A stretch of DNA of 8,136 nt from Bacteroidales bacterium (GTDB lineage Bacteria; Bacteroidota; Bacteroidia; Bacteroidales; Dysgonomonadaceae), in contig JAAZMQ010000012.1 in NCBI GenBank assembly GCA_012798745.1, positions 1 to 8,136 of the forward strand, in the 5' to 3' direction. A program made the translations under genes and the position numbers. Below the pieces are notes generated by a model. The model was not told the origin of the DNA. It ran no database searches and was given only the letters and a program-made list of their open reading frames with translations. Positions 1 through 7,232 of the stretch are shown here, one piece after another. Position 1 is the first letter of the stretch, and each line of letters begins with the position of its first letter.

Positions 1-2
1 AA

Positions 3-83
3 AAAATGTTCGACAGTTGCAAAAAACCTATTCAGGTTATTTTTTATCCCGAACTTGGAGCTATAAAGCAAATTATCCAATAA
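3..83 (+). CDS. Possible C-terminal tail of an upstream gene (5' end outside the window)
   Basis: This frame is open from the left edge to a TAA at 81-83 and reads as a plausible protein end of 26 residues, including the stretch IQVIFYPELGAIKQIIQ. The other two plus frames read less like protein here. If real, its stop lies 11 bases before the ATG of the next gene, which would make the two an operon. The stretch is far too short to assign a family, and an open frame of this length can occur by chance. A competing reading, that these bases are a promoter or terminator region, is given under findings. The call rests only on reading-frame openness and residue composition. Confidence 0.3.
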   Translation, partial: KMFDSCKKPIQVIFYPELGAIKQIIQ

Positions 84-94
84 AAATGCTATAT

Positions 95-964
95 ATGAAT
101 AAAAACCGACTCACGGCTGCAATGCTTGCCGTATTTATTATTACTATGTTTTTTTCTTGCAAAAATATCCGAAAGAAACCCGAAACCGCTATTGCTTTTG
201 ATACGATTATCGTAGCAAAACAAATTCCTTTGTTGCAAAACGATACTGCGCAACCTTATGCCGATGTCGATATCAAATTTATTTACCCCGTTAAATTCGG
301 GACAGCAGAAGATTTGGCACGACTACAGCAAATTTTTGTTGGTACTTTTTTTACTGACATCCAGTACGATGTTTTGAGTCCGCAAGATGCAGTAAACAAA
401 TATTTGGAAAACTATATCGCAAGTTATCAGGCATTATCCAACGATTATTATTCCGACAAAAGTCGTTTGCCGGAGGACGAAACACCGGTATGGTACTATT
501 ATCAGTTGAATATTTCGAATAAAATTTTATTTCAAGACGATTCACTATTGAGTTACGCGGTAGAATACAGCGACTATACCGGCGGTGCGCACGGTTCATA
601 TCGGATATTGTACTATAATATTGATCTCAACGACCTGGTAACCATTTCGGAGGAAGATCTTTTCGTTCCCGGCTATTATAAACCGCTTACCGATATTATC
701 TTGCGTTCGTTGATGAAAAAATACAATGTGACTTCTGCGGATTCTCTCCTTGCCAAAGGATTTTTCAATATTGAAGATATTGTTCCAAACAATAATTTTT
801 GGATGAACGACAAAGGATTGCATTATACGTACAATCAATATGAAATAGCACCTTACGTGATGGGACCGATTGATGTCATGATTCCTTACGAAGAGTTGAA
901 GTCAATTCTGAAACCCAACAATATAATTGAACGTTTCTTCTCCAAAAAGGAAAACAAAAAATAG
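95..964 (+). CDS. RsiV-like lipoprotein with DUF4163 and DUF3298 domains
   Basis: Predicted lipoprotein of 289 residues. The ATG at 95 is chosen because it gives a compact signal peptide: basic N-terminus (NKNR), hydrophobic core at residues 8-20, then a lipobox-like FFSC with the lipidated cysteine at residue 22. An in-frame ATG at 86 is only three codons earlier. Residues after the cysteine are basic (KNIRKK), unlike the acidic surface-export signal known in Bacteroidota, so I infer a periplasm-facing anchor. Residues about 55-150 resemble DUF4163. Residues about 155-272 fit DUF3298, with the typical YTGGAHGSY (161-169), YYNIDL (173-178) and a closing IPYEEL (263-268). The same pair forms the extracytoplasmic part of Bacillus RsiV, a lysozyme-sensing anti-sigma factor, and occurs in PdaC-type deacetylases. 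No anti-sigma or deacetylase domain is present here, so the function is unknown; an envelope-binding role is inference. The gap to sufB is 56 bases. Confidence 0.85.
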   Translation: MNKNRLTAAMLAVFIITMFFSCKNIRKKPETAIAFDTIIVAKQIPLLQNDTAQPYADVDIKFIYPVKFGTAEDLARLQQIFVGTFFTDIQYDVLSPQDAVNKYLENYIASYQALSNDYYSDKSRLPEDETPVWYYYQLNISNKILFQDDSLLSYAVEYSDYTGGAHGSYRILYYNIDLNDLVTISEEDLFVPGYYKPLTDIILRSLMKKYNVTSADSLLAKGFFNIEDIVPNNNFWMNDKGLHYTYNQYEIAPYVMGPIDVMIPYEELKSILKPNNIIERFFSKKENKK

Positions 965-979
965 AAAGTTTTTCATGAT

Positions 980-989
980 TTGCATGCAA
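980..989. repeat. Perfect 10-bp palindrome upstream of sufB
   Basis: TTGCATGCAA equals its own reverse complement. It lies in the 56-base gap between the lipoprotein gene and sufB, ending 31 bases before the sufB ATG. It could be a dimeric regulator's operator, but symmetry does not extend outward (T at 979 faces C at 990), and a 10-bp palindrome can arise by chance. No known regulator is assigned. Confidence 0.35.
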
Positions 990-1020
990 CAGCAAAAATT
1001 CCATTTAAAAATAACATCCG

Positions 1021-2472
1021 ATGCAGGAAACAAATCAGAATAAGCTGTTAAATAAGTTAGCCAAAAGTGATTATAAATACGGCTTTACAACCGATATTCC
1101 TACCGAATACATCGAAAAAGGATTAAATGAAAAGGTGGTGAAGCTGATTTCGGAAAAAAAGAATGAACCCGATTGGCTGCTCGATTTTCGATTGAAGGCC
1201 TATCATCACTGGCTGACAATGGATGCACCTACATGGGCGCATCTAAATATTCCTCCTATCGATTTTCAAGACATCATTTATTATGCTGCTCCTCAAAAGA
1301 AAAAAAGTCCCCAAAGCCTGGACGAAGTCGATCCCGAACTGTTAAAAACATTCGAACGGTTGGGGATTCCTCTTGAGGAACAAAAACAACTCGCAGGAGT
1401 GGCTGTCGATGCCGTTATGGATAGTGTATCCGTAAAAACTACCTTCAAAGAAATATTGGCCGAAAAAGGCATTATTTTTTGTTCGTTTAATGAAGCAGTC
1501 CAACACCATCCCGACCTGGTTAGAAAATATCTCGGGAGTGTGGTTCCCTATAAAGACAACTTTTATGCTGCTCTTAACTCGGCAGTATTCAGCGACGGAT
1601 CATTTGCTTACATCCCAAAAGGCGTGCGTTGCCCTATGGAATTATCTACCTATTTCCGCATCAATGCAGCAAATACCGGTCAGTTTGAGCGTACATTAAT
1701 CATCGCCGACGACGATTCGTACGTAAGTTATCTGGAAGGTTGCACGGCTCCCATGCGGGATGAAAATCAACTCCATGCAGCAGTGGTGGAAATAATTGCC
1801 CTAGAAAATGCCGAAGTAAAATATTCTACGGTTCAAAATTGGTATCCGGGAGATAAAGAAGGCAAAGGAGGTGTTTATAATTTTGTTACAAAACGCGGAA
1901 TTTGCAAAGGAAATAATTCCAAAATATCGTGGACTCAAGTAGAAACAGGATCGGCCATTACGTGGAAATATCCATCATGTATTCTTGCCGGCGACAATTC
2001 GATAGGAGAATTTTATTCTGTGGCGGTGACAAACAATTTTCAGCAAGCCGACACCGGTACCAAAATGATTCATCTCGGAAAAAATACCCGCAGTCGTATC
2101 GTAAGCAAAGGAATATCGGGGGGATATAGTCAAAATAGCTATCGCGGACTGGTGAAAATTGCAAAAAATGCAGACAATGCACGCAACCATTCGCAGTGTG
2201 ACAGTTTATTGCTGACAGACCACTGTGGTGCGCACACCTTTCCTTATGTCGATATACAAAATCCAACGGCTATTCTGGAACACGAAGCAACCACCTCAAA
2301 GATCAGTGAAGACCAGATATTCTATTGTAACCAACGTGGACTGAGCGACGAAGAAGCCATAGGACTTATCGTGAATGGTTATGTAAAAGAAGTCGTAAAC
2401 AAACTCCCAATGGAATTTGCAGTTGAAGCGCAAAAACTACTGCAAATAAGTCTGGAAGGTAGTGTAGGATAA
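1021..2472 (+). CDS. sufB: Fe-S cluster assembly scaffold protein SufB
   Basis: SufB of 483 residues, cytosolic scaffold subunit of the SufBC2D complex that builds Fe-S clusters from cysteine-derived sulfur and iron, driven by the ATPase SufC. The N-terminal part (about 1-140) is the helical SufB-specific region; the rest is the SufBD beta-helix core and C-terminal helices. Family signatures include SYLEGCTAP (236-244), EVKYSTVQNWYPG (265-277), NHSQCDSLL (389-397), CGAHTFPYV (402-410), LEHEATTS (419-426) and the terminal EFAVEAQKLL. Aligning from the C-terminus, Cys393 corresponds to E. coli SufB Cys405 and Glu422 to Glu434, both tied to cluster assembly, so the catalytic set looks intact. 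Length is close to E. coli's 495. The ATG at 1021 gives the usual family start, with no Shine-Dalgarno sequence, as is common in Bacteroidota. Oddly, the next gene is metG, not sufC or sufD, and no partner lies in the window. Confidence 0.97.
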   Translation: MQETNQNKLLNKLAKSDYKYGFTTDIPTEYIEKGLNEKVVKLISEKKNEPDWLLDFRLKAYHHWLTMDAPTWAHLNIPPIDFQDIIYYAAPQKKKSPQSLDEVDPELLKTFERLGIPLEEQKQLAGVAVDAVMDSVSVKTTFKEILAEKGIIFCSFNEAVQHHPDLVRKYLGSVVPYKDNFYAALNSAVFSDGSFAYIPKGVRCPMELSTYFRINAANTGQFERTLIIADDDSYVSYLEGCTAPMRDENQLHAAVVEIIALENAEVKYSTVQNWYPGDKEGKGGVYNFVTKRGICKGNNSKISWTQVETGSAITWKYPSCILAGDNSIGEFYSVAVTNNFQQADTGTKMIHLGKNTRSRIVSKGISGGYSQNSYRGLVKIAKNADNARNHSQCDSLLLTDHCGAHTFPYVDIQNPTAILEHEATTSKISEDQIFYCNQRGLSDEEAIGLIVNGYVKEVVNKLPMEFAVEAQKLLQISLEGSVG

Positions 2473-2513
2473 ATTACTTAACACAAGAATAAATAAAAAA
2501 CAGTTAAAGTTCG

Positions 2514-2521
2514 TATATTTG
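2514..2521 (+). promoter_or_regulatory. Bacteroidota-type -7 promoter element for metG
   Basis: TATATTTG matches the Bacteroidota primary sigma factor -7 consensus TAnnTTTG exactly. It is followed by CACCC, a usual context for the start of transcription, and lies 34 bases before the metG ATG, giving a short leader of roughly 25-30 bases. The expected TTG at about -33 is not evident; an A-rich run (2491-2500) sits there instead. The site lies in the 83-base gap after sufB and suggests metG is transcribed separately. Confidence 0.7.
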
Positions 2522-2555
2522 CACCCAAAAAGCTTGCAACAACTCAGATTCAATC

Positions 2556-4616
2556 ATGACAAAAGAATTTAAACGTACACTTGTTACATCGGCATTGCCG
2601 TATGCAAATGGTCCCATACATATAGGTCATCTTGCCGGAGTATATGTTCCGGCCGATATTTATGCACGGTATCTTCGTTTGAAAGGCGAAGAAGTAATTT
2701 TTATCGGGGGATCGGACGAACATGGTATTCCCATCACGGTGAAAGCACGCAACGAAGGCGTCACACCTCAGGATATTGTGGACAAATATCATCATTTAAT
2801 CAAAGATTCGTTTGAACAATTCGGTATTTCGTTCGACATTTATTCTCGCACAACATCCGAAATCCATAAACAAACGGCTTCGGAATTCTTTTTGAAGTTA
2901 TACGAAAAGGGAGAATTCATCGAAATGGAAGCCGAACAATATTATGATGAGGAAGCAGGGCAATTCCTTGCCGACCGCTACATTATCGGTACTTGCCCCA
3001 TTTGCGGATACGAACATGCTTACGGCGATCAATGCGAAGAGTGTGGTACATCGCTCACCCCTACTGATTTAATCAATCCCAAGTCGATGCTAAGCGGCAG
3101 CACTCCTGTCATGCGTAAAACCAAACATTGGTATCTGCCGTTAAACAAACACGAAGAATGGTTAAGAAAATGGATCCTTGAGGAACATAAAGAATGGCGA
3201 CCCAATGTGTACGGACAATGTAAATCGTGGCTCGATCTGGGACTGCAACCTCGTGCCGTCAGTCGCGACCTGGATTGGGGGATTCCGGTTCCATTGAAAG
3301 GTGCAGAAGGTAAGGTGCTCTATGTATGGTTCGATGCTCCTATCGGATACATTTCAAATACAAAAGAATTGTGCTTGCAAAATCCCGAAAAATACGGTAA
3401 CTGGGAAAAATGGTGGAAAGACCGCGATACACGCCTTATTCATTTTATTGGAAAAGACAACATTGTGTTTCACTGTATCATTTTTCCTGTAATGCTGAAA
3501 GCCGAAGGTACTTTTATCCTTCCCGATAATGTGCCGGCCAACGAATTTTTGAATCTTGAAGGAGAGAAAATATCCACCTCACGCAATTGGGCAGTTTGGC
3601 TGCACGAATATCTCGAGGATTTTCCGGGAAAACAAGACGTATTGCGTTATGTCTTGACGGCAATTGCACCCGAAACGAAAGACAACGATTTCACGTGGAA
3701 AGATTTTCAAACGCGTAACAACAATGAATTAGTGGGAGTATTGGGAAATTTTATCAACCGTGTGCTGATTCTTACTCAAAAACATTTCGACAATAAAGTT
3801 CCTCCTCGAGGATCGCTTACCGATTACGACAAAAAAACGTTGGAAGAATTGGCCAATTTAAGAAAAGCTGTAGAAAAAAATCTCGATAATTTCCGTTTTC
3901 GCGAAGCTCAACAGGAAGCCATGAATTTTGCCCATCTTGGCAATAAATATCTGGCTGAAACCGAACCCTGGAAAACGATAAAAACCGATACCAATCGAAC
4001 GGCAACCATCCTCAATACAGCCCTGCAACTTGTTGCAAACCTGTCTATCGTTTTTGAACCGTTTTTACCTTTTTCAGCAGAAAAAATACGTCGCTTTCTC
4101 CGTATCGATAACTTATCATGGAACCGTTTGAGCGATGCCGATATTTTGCCTGTCGGATATGAACTTGGAAAATCGAAATTACTTTTCGAAAAAATCGAAG
4201 ACGATGTTATCGAAAACCAAATTCAACGCTTACTTGTTATTAAAAAAGCAAACGAAGCAAAAGAATATAAAGCAAAACCCGTTAAAGAAACCATTCCGTT
4301 TGAGGTATTCGAAAAACTCGATATTCGTGTAGGAACGGTATTGGAATGTGAGAAATTACCCAAATCGGATAAATTGCTTCGTTTTGTGTTGGACGACGGA
4401 CGAGGGAAACGAACCATTGTTGCGGGCCTTGCAAAATGGTATCCTCATCCCGAAGAGTTAGTAGGTAAACAAGTGTGCTTTATTGCCAATCTCGAACCCA
4501 GAAAATTGCGCGGCATCGTGTCGGAAGGCATGATCCTTTCGGCAGAAAATCCCGATGGTTCGTCGGTACTCATTGAGCCGATGAAAAACGTATTCCCGGG
4601 AAGCCGGGTAGTGTAA
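2556..4616 (+). CDS. metG: Methionyl-tRNA synthetase with fused C-terminal tRNA-binding domain
   Basis: Cytosolic class I aminoacyl-tRNA synthetase, 686 residues, charging initiator and elongator tRNA-Met with methionine and ATP. The N-terminal Rossmann catalytic domain carries PYANGPIHIGHLAG (15-28), with the HIGH signature at 22-25. An inserted connective-peptide domain has one zinc knuckle with Cys147, Cys150, Cys160 and Cys163. The KMSKS loop appears as KISTS (338-342), a variant common in MetG. The helical anticodon-binding domain spans about 380-550 and includes the conserved Pro-Trp at 471-472. Residues about 583-686 form an EMAPII/Trbp111-type OB-fold (FEKLDIRVGTVLECEKLPKSDKL, residues 585 onward), which dimerises the enzyme and binds tRNA. 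The length suits the long, dimeric bacterial form. The start fits because the catalytic strand TLVTSALPYANG begins within ten residues. The gene has its own -7 element upstream and is 78 bases from the next ATG. No disruption is seen. Confidence 0.98.
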   Translation: MTKEFKRTLVTSALPYANGPIHIGHLAGVYVPADIYARYLRLKGEEVIFIGGSDEHGIPITVKARNEGVTPQDIVDKYHHLIKDSFEQFGISFDIYSRTTSEIHKQTASEFFLKLYEKGEFIEMEAEQYYDEEAGQFLADRYIIGTCPICGYEHAYGDQCEECGTSLTPTDLINPKSMLSGSTPVMRKTKHWYLPLNKHEEWLRKWILEEHKEWRPNVYGQCKSWLDLGLQPRAVSRDLDWGIPVPLKGAEGKVLYVWFDAPIGYISNTKELCLQNPEKYGNWEKWWKDRDTRLIHFIGKDNIVFHCIIFPVMLKAEGTFILPDNVPANEFLNLEGEKISTSRNWAVWLHEYLEDFPGKQDVLRYVLTAIAPETKDNDFTWKDFQTRNNNELVGVLGNFINRVLILTQKHFDNKVPPRGSLTDYDKKTLEELANLRKAVEKNLDNFRFREAQQEAMNFAHLGNKYLAETEPWKTIKTDTNRTATILNTALQLVANLSIVFEPFLPFSAEKIRRFLRIDNLSWNRLSDADILPVGYELGKSKLLFEKIEDDVIENQIQRLLVIKKANEAKEYKAKPVKETIPFEVFEKLDIRVGTVLECEKLPKSDKLLRFVLDDGRGKRTIVAGLAKWYPHPEELVGKQVCFIANLEPRKLRGIVSEGMILSAENPDGSSVLIEPMKNVFPGSRVV

Positions 4617-4628
4617 AATAAACCGGCT
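4602..4628. repeat. Inverted repeat across the metG stop codon
   Basis: AGCCGG (4602-4607) and CCGGCT (4623-4628) form a perfect 6-bp GC-rich stem around a 15-base loop that contains the metG TAA. No T-run follows the right arm, so it is not a convincing intrinsic terminator. It may protect the 3' end or attenuate read-through into the following membrane-protein gene. Confidence 0.4.
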
Positions 4629-4650
4629 ATAACACCTAAAAATTAATCGA

Positions 4651-4676
4651 GCAGGGTGATTTCCGATTCACACTGC
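4651..4676 (+). other. Stem-loop in the leader of the YfhO gene
   Basis: GCAG (4651-4654) pairs with CTGC (4673-4676), then a G/A mismatch, then GTGA (4656-4659) pairs with TCAC (4668-4671), leaving an 8-base loop. The hairpin ends 18 bases before the ATG at 4695. No T-run follows, so a terminator is unlikely; an effect on translation start is possible but unproven. A GTG at 4656 lies inside the stem and would add 13 untypical residues, which is why it is not taken as the start. Confidence 0.35.
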
Positions 4677-4694
4677 CATAAAAACATAATCCCA

Positions 4695-7202
4695 ATGAAA
4701 AATTTTGTTCTTTCTAAAAAATTTTTGCCCGATTTGATTGCTATCGCGGCATTCGTGGTTTTATCCGTTGCCTATTTTTCCCCTGCCGTTTTTGAAGGAA
4801 GGGTTATTGCTCAACACGATTCATTGGCTGCAATCGGACAAGGGAAAGAGCAACGCGATTACATGGAGCGCCATAACGGCGAACGCACCCGCTGGATCAA
4901 TTCCATGTTTTGCGGTATGCCTACTTATCAAATGTCGCCTACTTATAACTCTACTAAACCGCAGGATGCAGCTAAAAAACTTTACTCACTGTTTCTCCCC
5001 GATTATGTATACCTACTTTTCATTATGCTGCTCGGTTTTTATATCCTTATGCGTGCATTCGAAGCATCGCCGTTGATTAGTGCACTAGGTGCTATTCTTT
5101 GGACTTTCTCTTCGTATTTCCTGATTATTATCGCTGCGGGACATATCTGGAAATTTATTACGCTGGCTTACATACCGCCTACAATAGCGGGATTGGTATA
5201 TGCTTATCGAAAAAAATATTTGTTGGGGGCATTGCTTGTCATGATTTTTGTTGCTTTTCAAATTTCGGCCAATCACATTCAGATGAGTTATTATTTTTTG
5301 TTTGTGATGTTTTTCATGGTGCTTGCATTTTTTGTCGATGCAATAAAAAACAAAACACTACCCCACTTTTTTAAAGCTACAGGAGTGATTGTCATAGCTG
5401 CAATCATCGGCGTTTTGGCCAATTCGTCAAATTTGTATCACACTTATGAATACTCCAAAGAAAGCATTCGGGGTAAATCGGAACTTTCGCATCACGGAGA
5501 AGCCAACAAAACAGGTAACGGTCTGGAACGCGATTACATTACCCAGTGGAGTTACGGTGTTGACGAAACATGGACACTGCTCATTCCTAATGCCAAAGGC
5601 GGGGCATCGGTTCCGCTTTCAGAAAACCCAAAGGCTATGAGCAAGGCACGACCTGAATACCGGCAGTTGTACGCACAAATCGGTCAATATTGGGGAGAAC
5701 AGCCCGGAACCTCAGGGCCTGTGTATGTAGGTGCTTTTGTGTTGACATTATTTATATTGGGACTTTTTATCGTAAAAGGGCCCATGAAATGGGCGCTACT
5801 TGCCGGGACCGTTTTTTCTATTTTGCTTTCTTGGGGGAAAAATTTCATGGGGTTGACCAATTTTTTTATCGACAACATTCCTTTTTATAATAAATTTCGT
5901 ACGGTTTCATCCATTCTTGTTGTAGCCGAATTTTGCATTCCGTTGCTTGCTGCTCTAACGATAAAAGAATTGATTGAGAAGCCTGAAATTCTGAAAAATA
6001 ACATAAAATACCTCTATATCAGTCTTGGACTCACGGGAGGTATTGCTTTACTGTTTGCCCTTGCACCAAAACTCTTTTTTCCCTCGTTCATCTCGAGCAG
6101 TGAAATGCAAGCTTTGCAAACCCTTCCACCGGAACATTTCCGTGCCATTGTAGACAATCTCACCGAAATGCGCATAGCCATGTTTACAGCAGATGCATGG
6201 CGGAGTATTGCCATCATCGTTATTGGAGCTCTCCTACTCTACGCCATGATAAATCATAAATTGAAAGCTCAAACAGCGGCAGCAGGTATCCTTGCTCTTT
6301 GCCTTATTGATTTGTGGACGGTAGATAAACGCTATCTGAACGACAGCCATTTTACTCATAAAACCGACATAGCTCAATTTTTTACAAAAACACCTACCGA
6401 TGAACGAATTCTCAGCGATACCACCAAACATTATCGGGTGCTCAATATGGCTACCAGTACTTTTAACGACGGTATTACGCCTTACTGGCATAAATGCATC
6501 GGCGGATATCATCCCGCAAAATTGCGCAGGTATCAAGACCTGATCGATGTACATCTTTTTAAAGAAATGATGGCATTGCAAGACGATATCATTCGTACCC
6601 AAGGCCTGTTGGACTCGGTGGATGCTGAAGGATTTAAGGTGTTGAATATGCTGAACACCAAATGGATCATCATGCCGGCCGAAGGAGGCGGAACACTACC
6701 GATAGCAAATCCTTTTTATCAGGGGAATGCATGGTTTGTGGATAACATTACTTTTGTGAACACTGCCGATGAAGAAATCGATGCATTGGGTAAAATGGAT
6801 TTACATAATCAAGCCGTTGCAGATAAACAATTTGCACCTCTTCTTGCCGGATTCTCCGTTACTCCAAAAGATTCCACGTCTGCCATTCGGTTGGTATCTT
6901 ACGATTCCAATTTGTTCAATTATCGTGTTGATGCAAAGAAAGACGAATTAGCCGTTTTTTCGGAAATCTATTATCCCAAAGGGTGGAAAATCACCATCGA
7001 CGAAAAGCCGGCAACCATGTTGCGAGCAAATTACACGTTGCGCGCACTGCCTGTTCCCAAAGGACAACACGAAATTGTGTTTAAATTTGATCCGCCGAGC
7101 ATCAAAATCACCGATACCATTGCCTATATCGCCCTTGCTATTATGCTATTAACGGCAATCGTGATGGTATGGAAGGAAATCAAAACGGTTTTACGCCAAT
7201 AA
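4695..7202 (+). CDS. YfhO-family polytopic membrane protein, probable GT-C glycosyltransferase
   Basis: Inner-membrane protein of 835 residues from the ATG at 4695. That start places a short basic N-terminus (MKNFVLSKK) right before the first membrane helix (11-30). Hydrophobic segments follow at about 104-120, 126-147, 153-170, 175-192, 197-215, 227-243, 344-361, 365-381, 405-423, 438-458, 503-519 and 526-541, plus one at the C-terminus (808-826). The first outer loop bears QHDSLAAIGQGKEQRD (40-55), acidic and polar residues where GT-C enzymes hold their catalytic site. A loop at 244-343 and a domain at about 542-807 are probably extracytoplasmic. The ending, SEIYYPKGWKITID (756-769) and the last helix, is typical of Bacteroidota YfhO proteins. 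Firmicute YfhO transfers a sugar from undecaprenyl phosphate to lipoteichoic acid. A Gram-negative host has none, so donor and acceptor are unknown. It follows metG by 78 bases with no clear promoter of its own. Confidence 0.9.
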   Translation: MKNFVLSKKFLPDLIAIAAFVVLSVAYFSPAVFEGRVIAQHDSLAAIGQGKEQRDYMERHNGERTRWINSMFCGMPTYQMSPTYNSTKPQDAAKKLYSLFLPDYVYLLFIMLLGFYILMRAFEASPLISALGAILWTFSSYFLIIIAAGHIWKFITLAYIPPTIAGLVYAYRKKYLLGALLVMIFVAFQISANHIQMSYYFLFVMFFMVLAFFVDAIKNKTLPHFFKATGVIVIAAIIGVLANSSNLYHTYEYSKESIRGKSELSHHGEANKTGNGLERDYITQWSYGVDETWTLLIPNAKGGASVPLSENPKAMSKARPEYRQLYAQIGQYWGEQPGTSGPVYVGAFVLTLFILGLFIVKGPMKWALLAGTVFSILLSWGKNFMGLTNFFIDNIPFYNKFRTVSSILVVAEFCIPLLAALTIKELIEKPEILKNNIKYLYISLGLTGGIALLFALAPKLFFPSFISSSEMQALQTLPPEHFRAIVDNLTEMRIAMFTADAWRSIAIIVIGALLLYAMINHKLKAQTAAAGILALCLIDLWTVDKRYLNDSHFTHKTDIAQFFTKTPTDERILSDTTKHYRVLNMATSTFNDGITPYWHKCIGGYHPAKLRRYQDLIDVHLFKEMMALQDDIIRTQGLLDSVDAEGFKVLNMLNTKWIIMPAEGGGTLPIANPFYQGNAWFVDNITFVNTADEEIDALGKMDLHNQAVADKQFAPLLAGFSVTPKDSTSAIRLVSYDSNLFNYRVDAKKDELAVFSEIYYPKGWKITIDEKPATMLRANYTLRALPVPKGQHEIVFKFDPPSIKITDTIAYIALAIMLLTAIVMVWKEIKTVLRQ

Positions 7203-7232
7203 AATCAAAAATTAAACTAAAGTTCAAAACCG
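7186..7232. repeat. Inverted repeat spanning the convergent gene ends
   Basis: CGGTTTT (7186-7192) and AAAACCG (7226-7232) are perfect 7-bp inverted arms, 33 bases apart. They enclose both stop codons and the 21-base gap between the YfhO gene and the epimerase gene. The enclosed sequence is very AT-rich. It might act on read-through from either side, but the loop is long and no clean T-run follows either arm, so a terminator role is only tentative. Confidence 0.3.

Noticed and set aside
17..94. In-frame extension of the lipoprotein gene upstream to a TTG at 17.
   Set aside because: It would put 26 non-hydrophobic residues before the signal peptide and disable lipoprotein export; the ATG at 95 gives a normal signal sequence.
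975..982. ATGATTTG before sufB as a possible -7 promoter element.
   Set aside because: Both leading bases of TAnnTTTG mismatch and no TTG is found about 20 bases upstream, so it is not supported as a promoter.
1958..2266. Minus-strand open frame of 102 codons inside sufB.
   Set aside because: It is opposite the most conserved part of sufB and is rich in Cys, His and Arg, as expected of antisense frames; no promoter or start context is seen.
3556..3585. KISTS in place of KMSKS in metG as a possible defect.
   Set aside because: Such variation of the KMSKS loop is common in methionyl-tRNA synthetases, and the rest of the enzyme is intact.
4650..4676. CAGGGTGA followed by TTCC before the YfhO gene, reminiscent of the start of an FMN riboswitch (RFN element).
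   Set aside because: Only a few bases agree; the remaining conserved RFN helices are absent, the gap is too short, and the downstream gene is unrelated to riboflavin.
6234..6602. Minus-strand open frame of 122 codons inside the YfhO gene.
   Set aside because: It lies wholly opposite a well-supported gene, shows no recognisable domain, and has an unlikely composition; it is a shadow frame.
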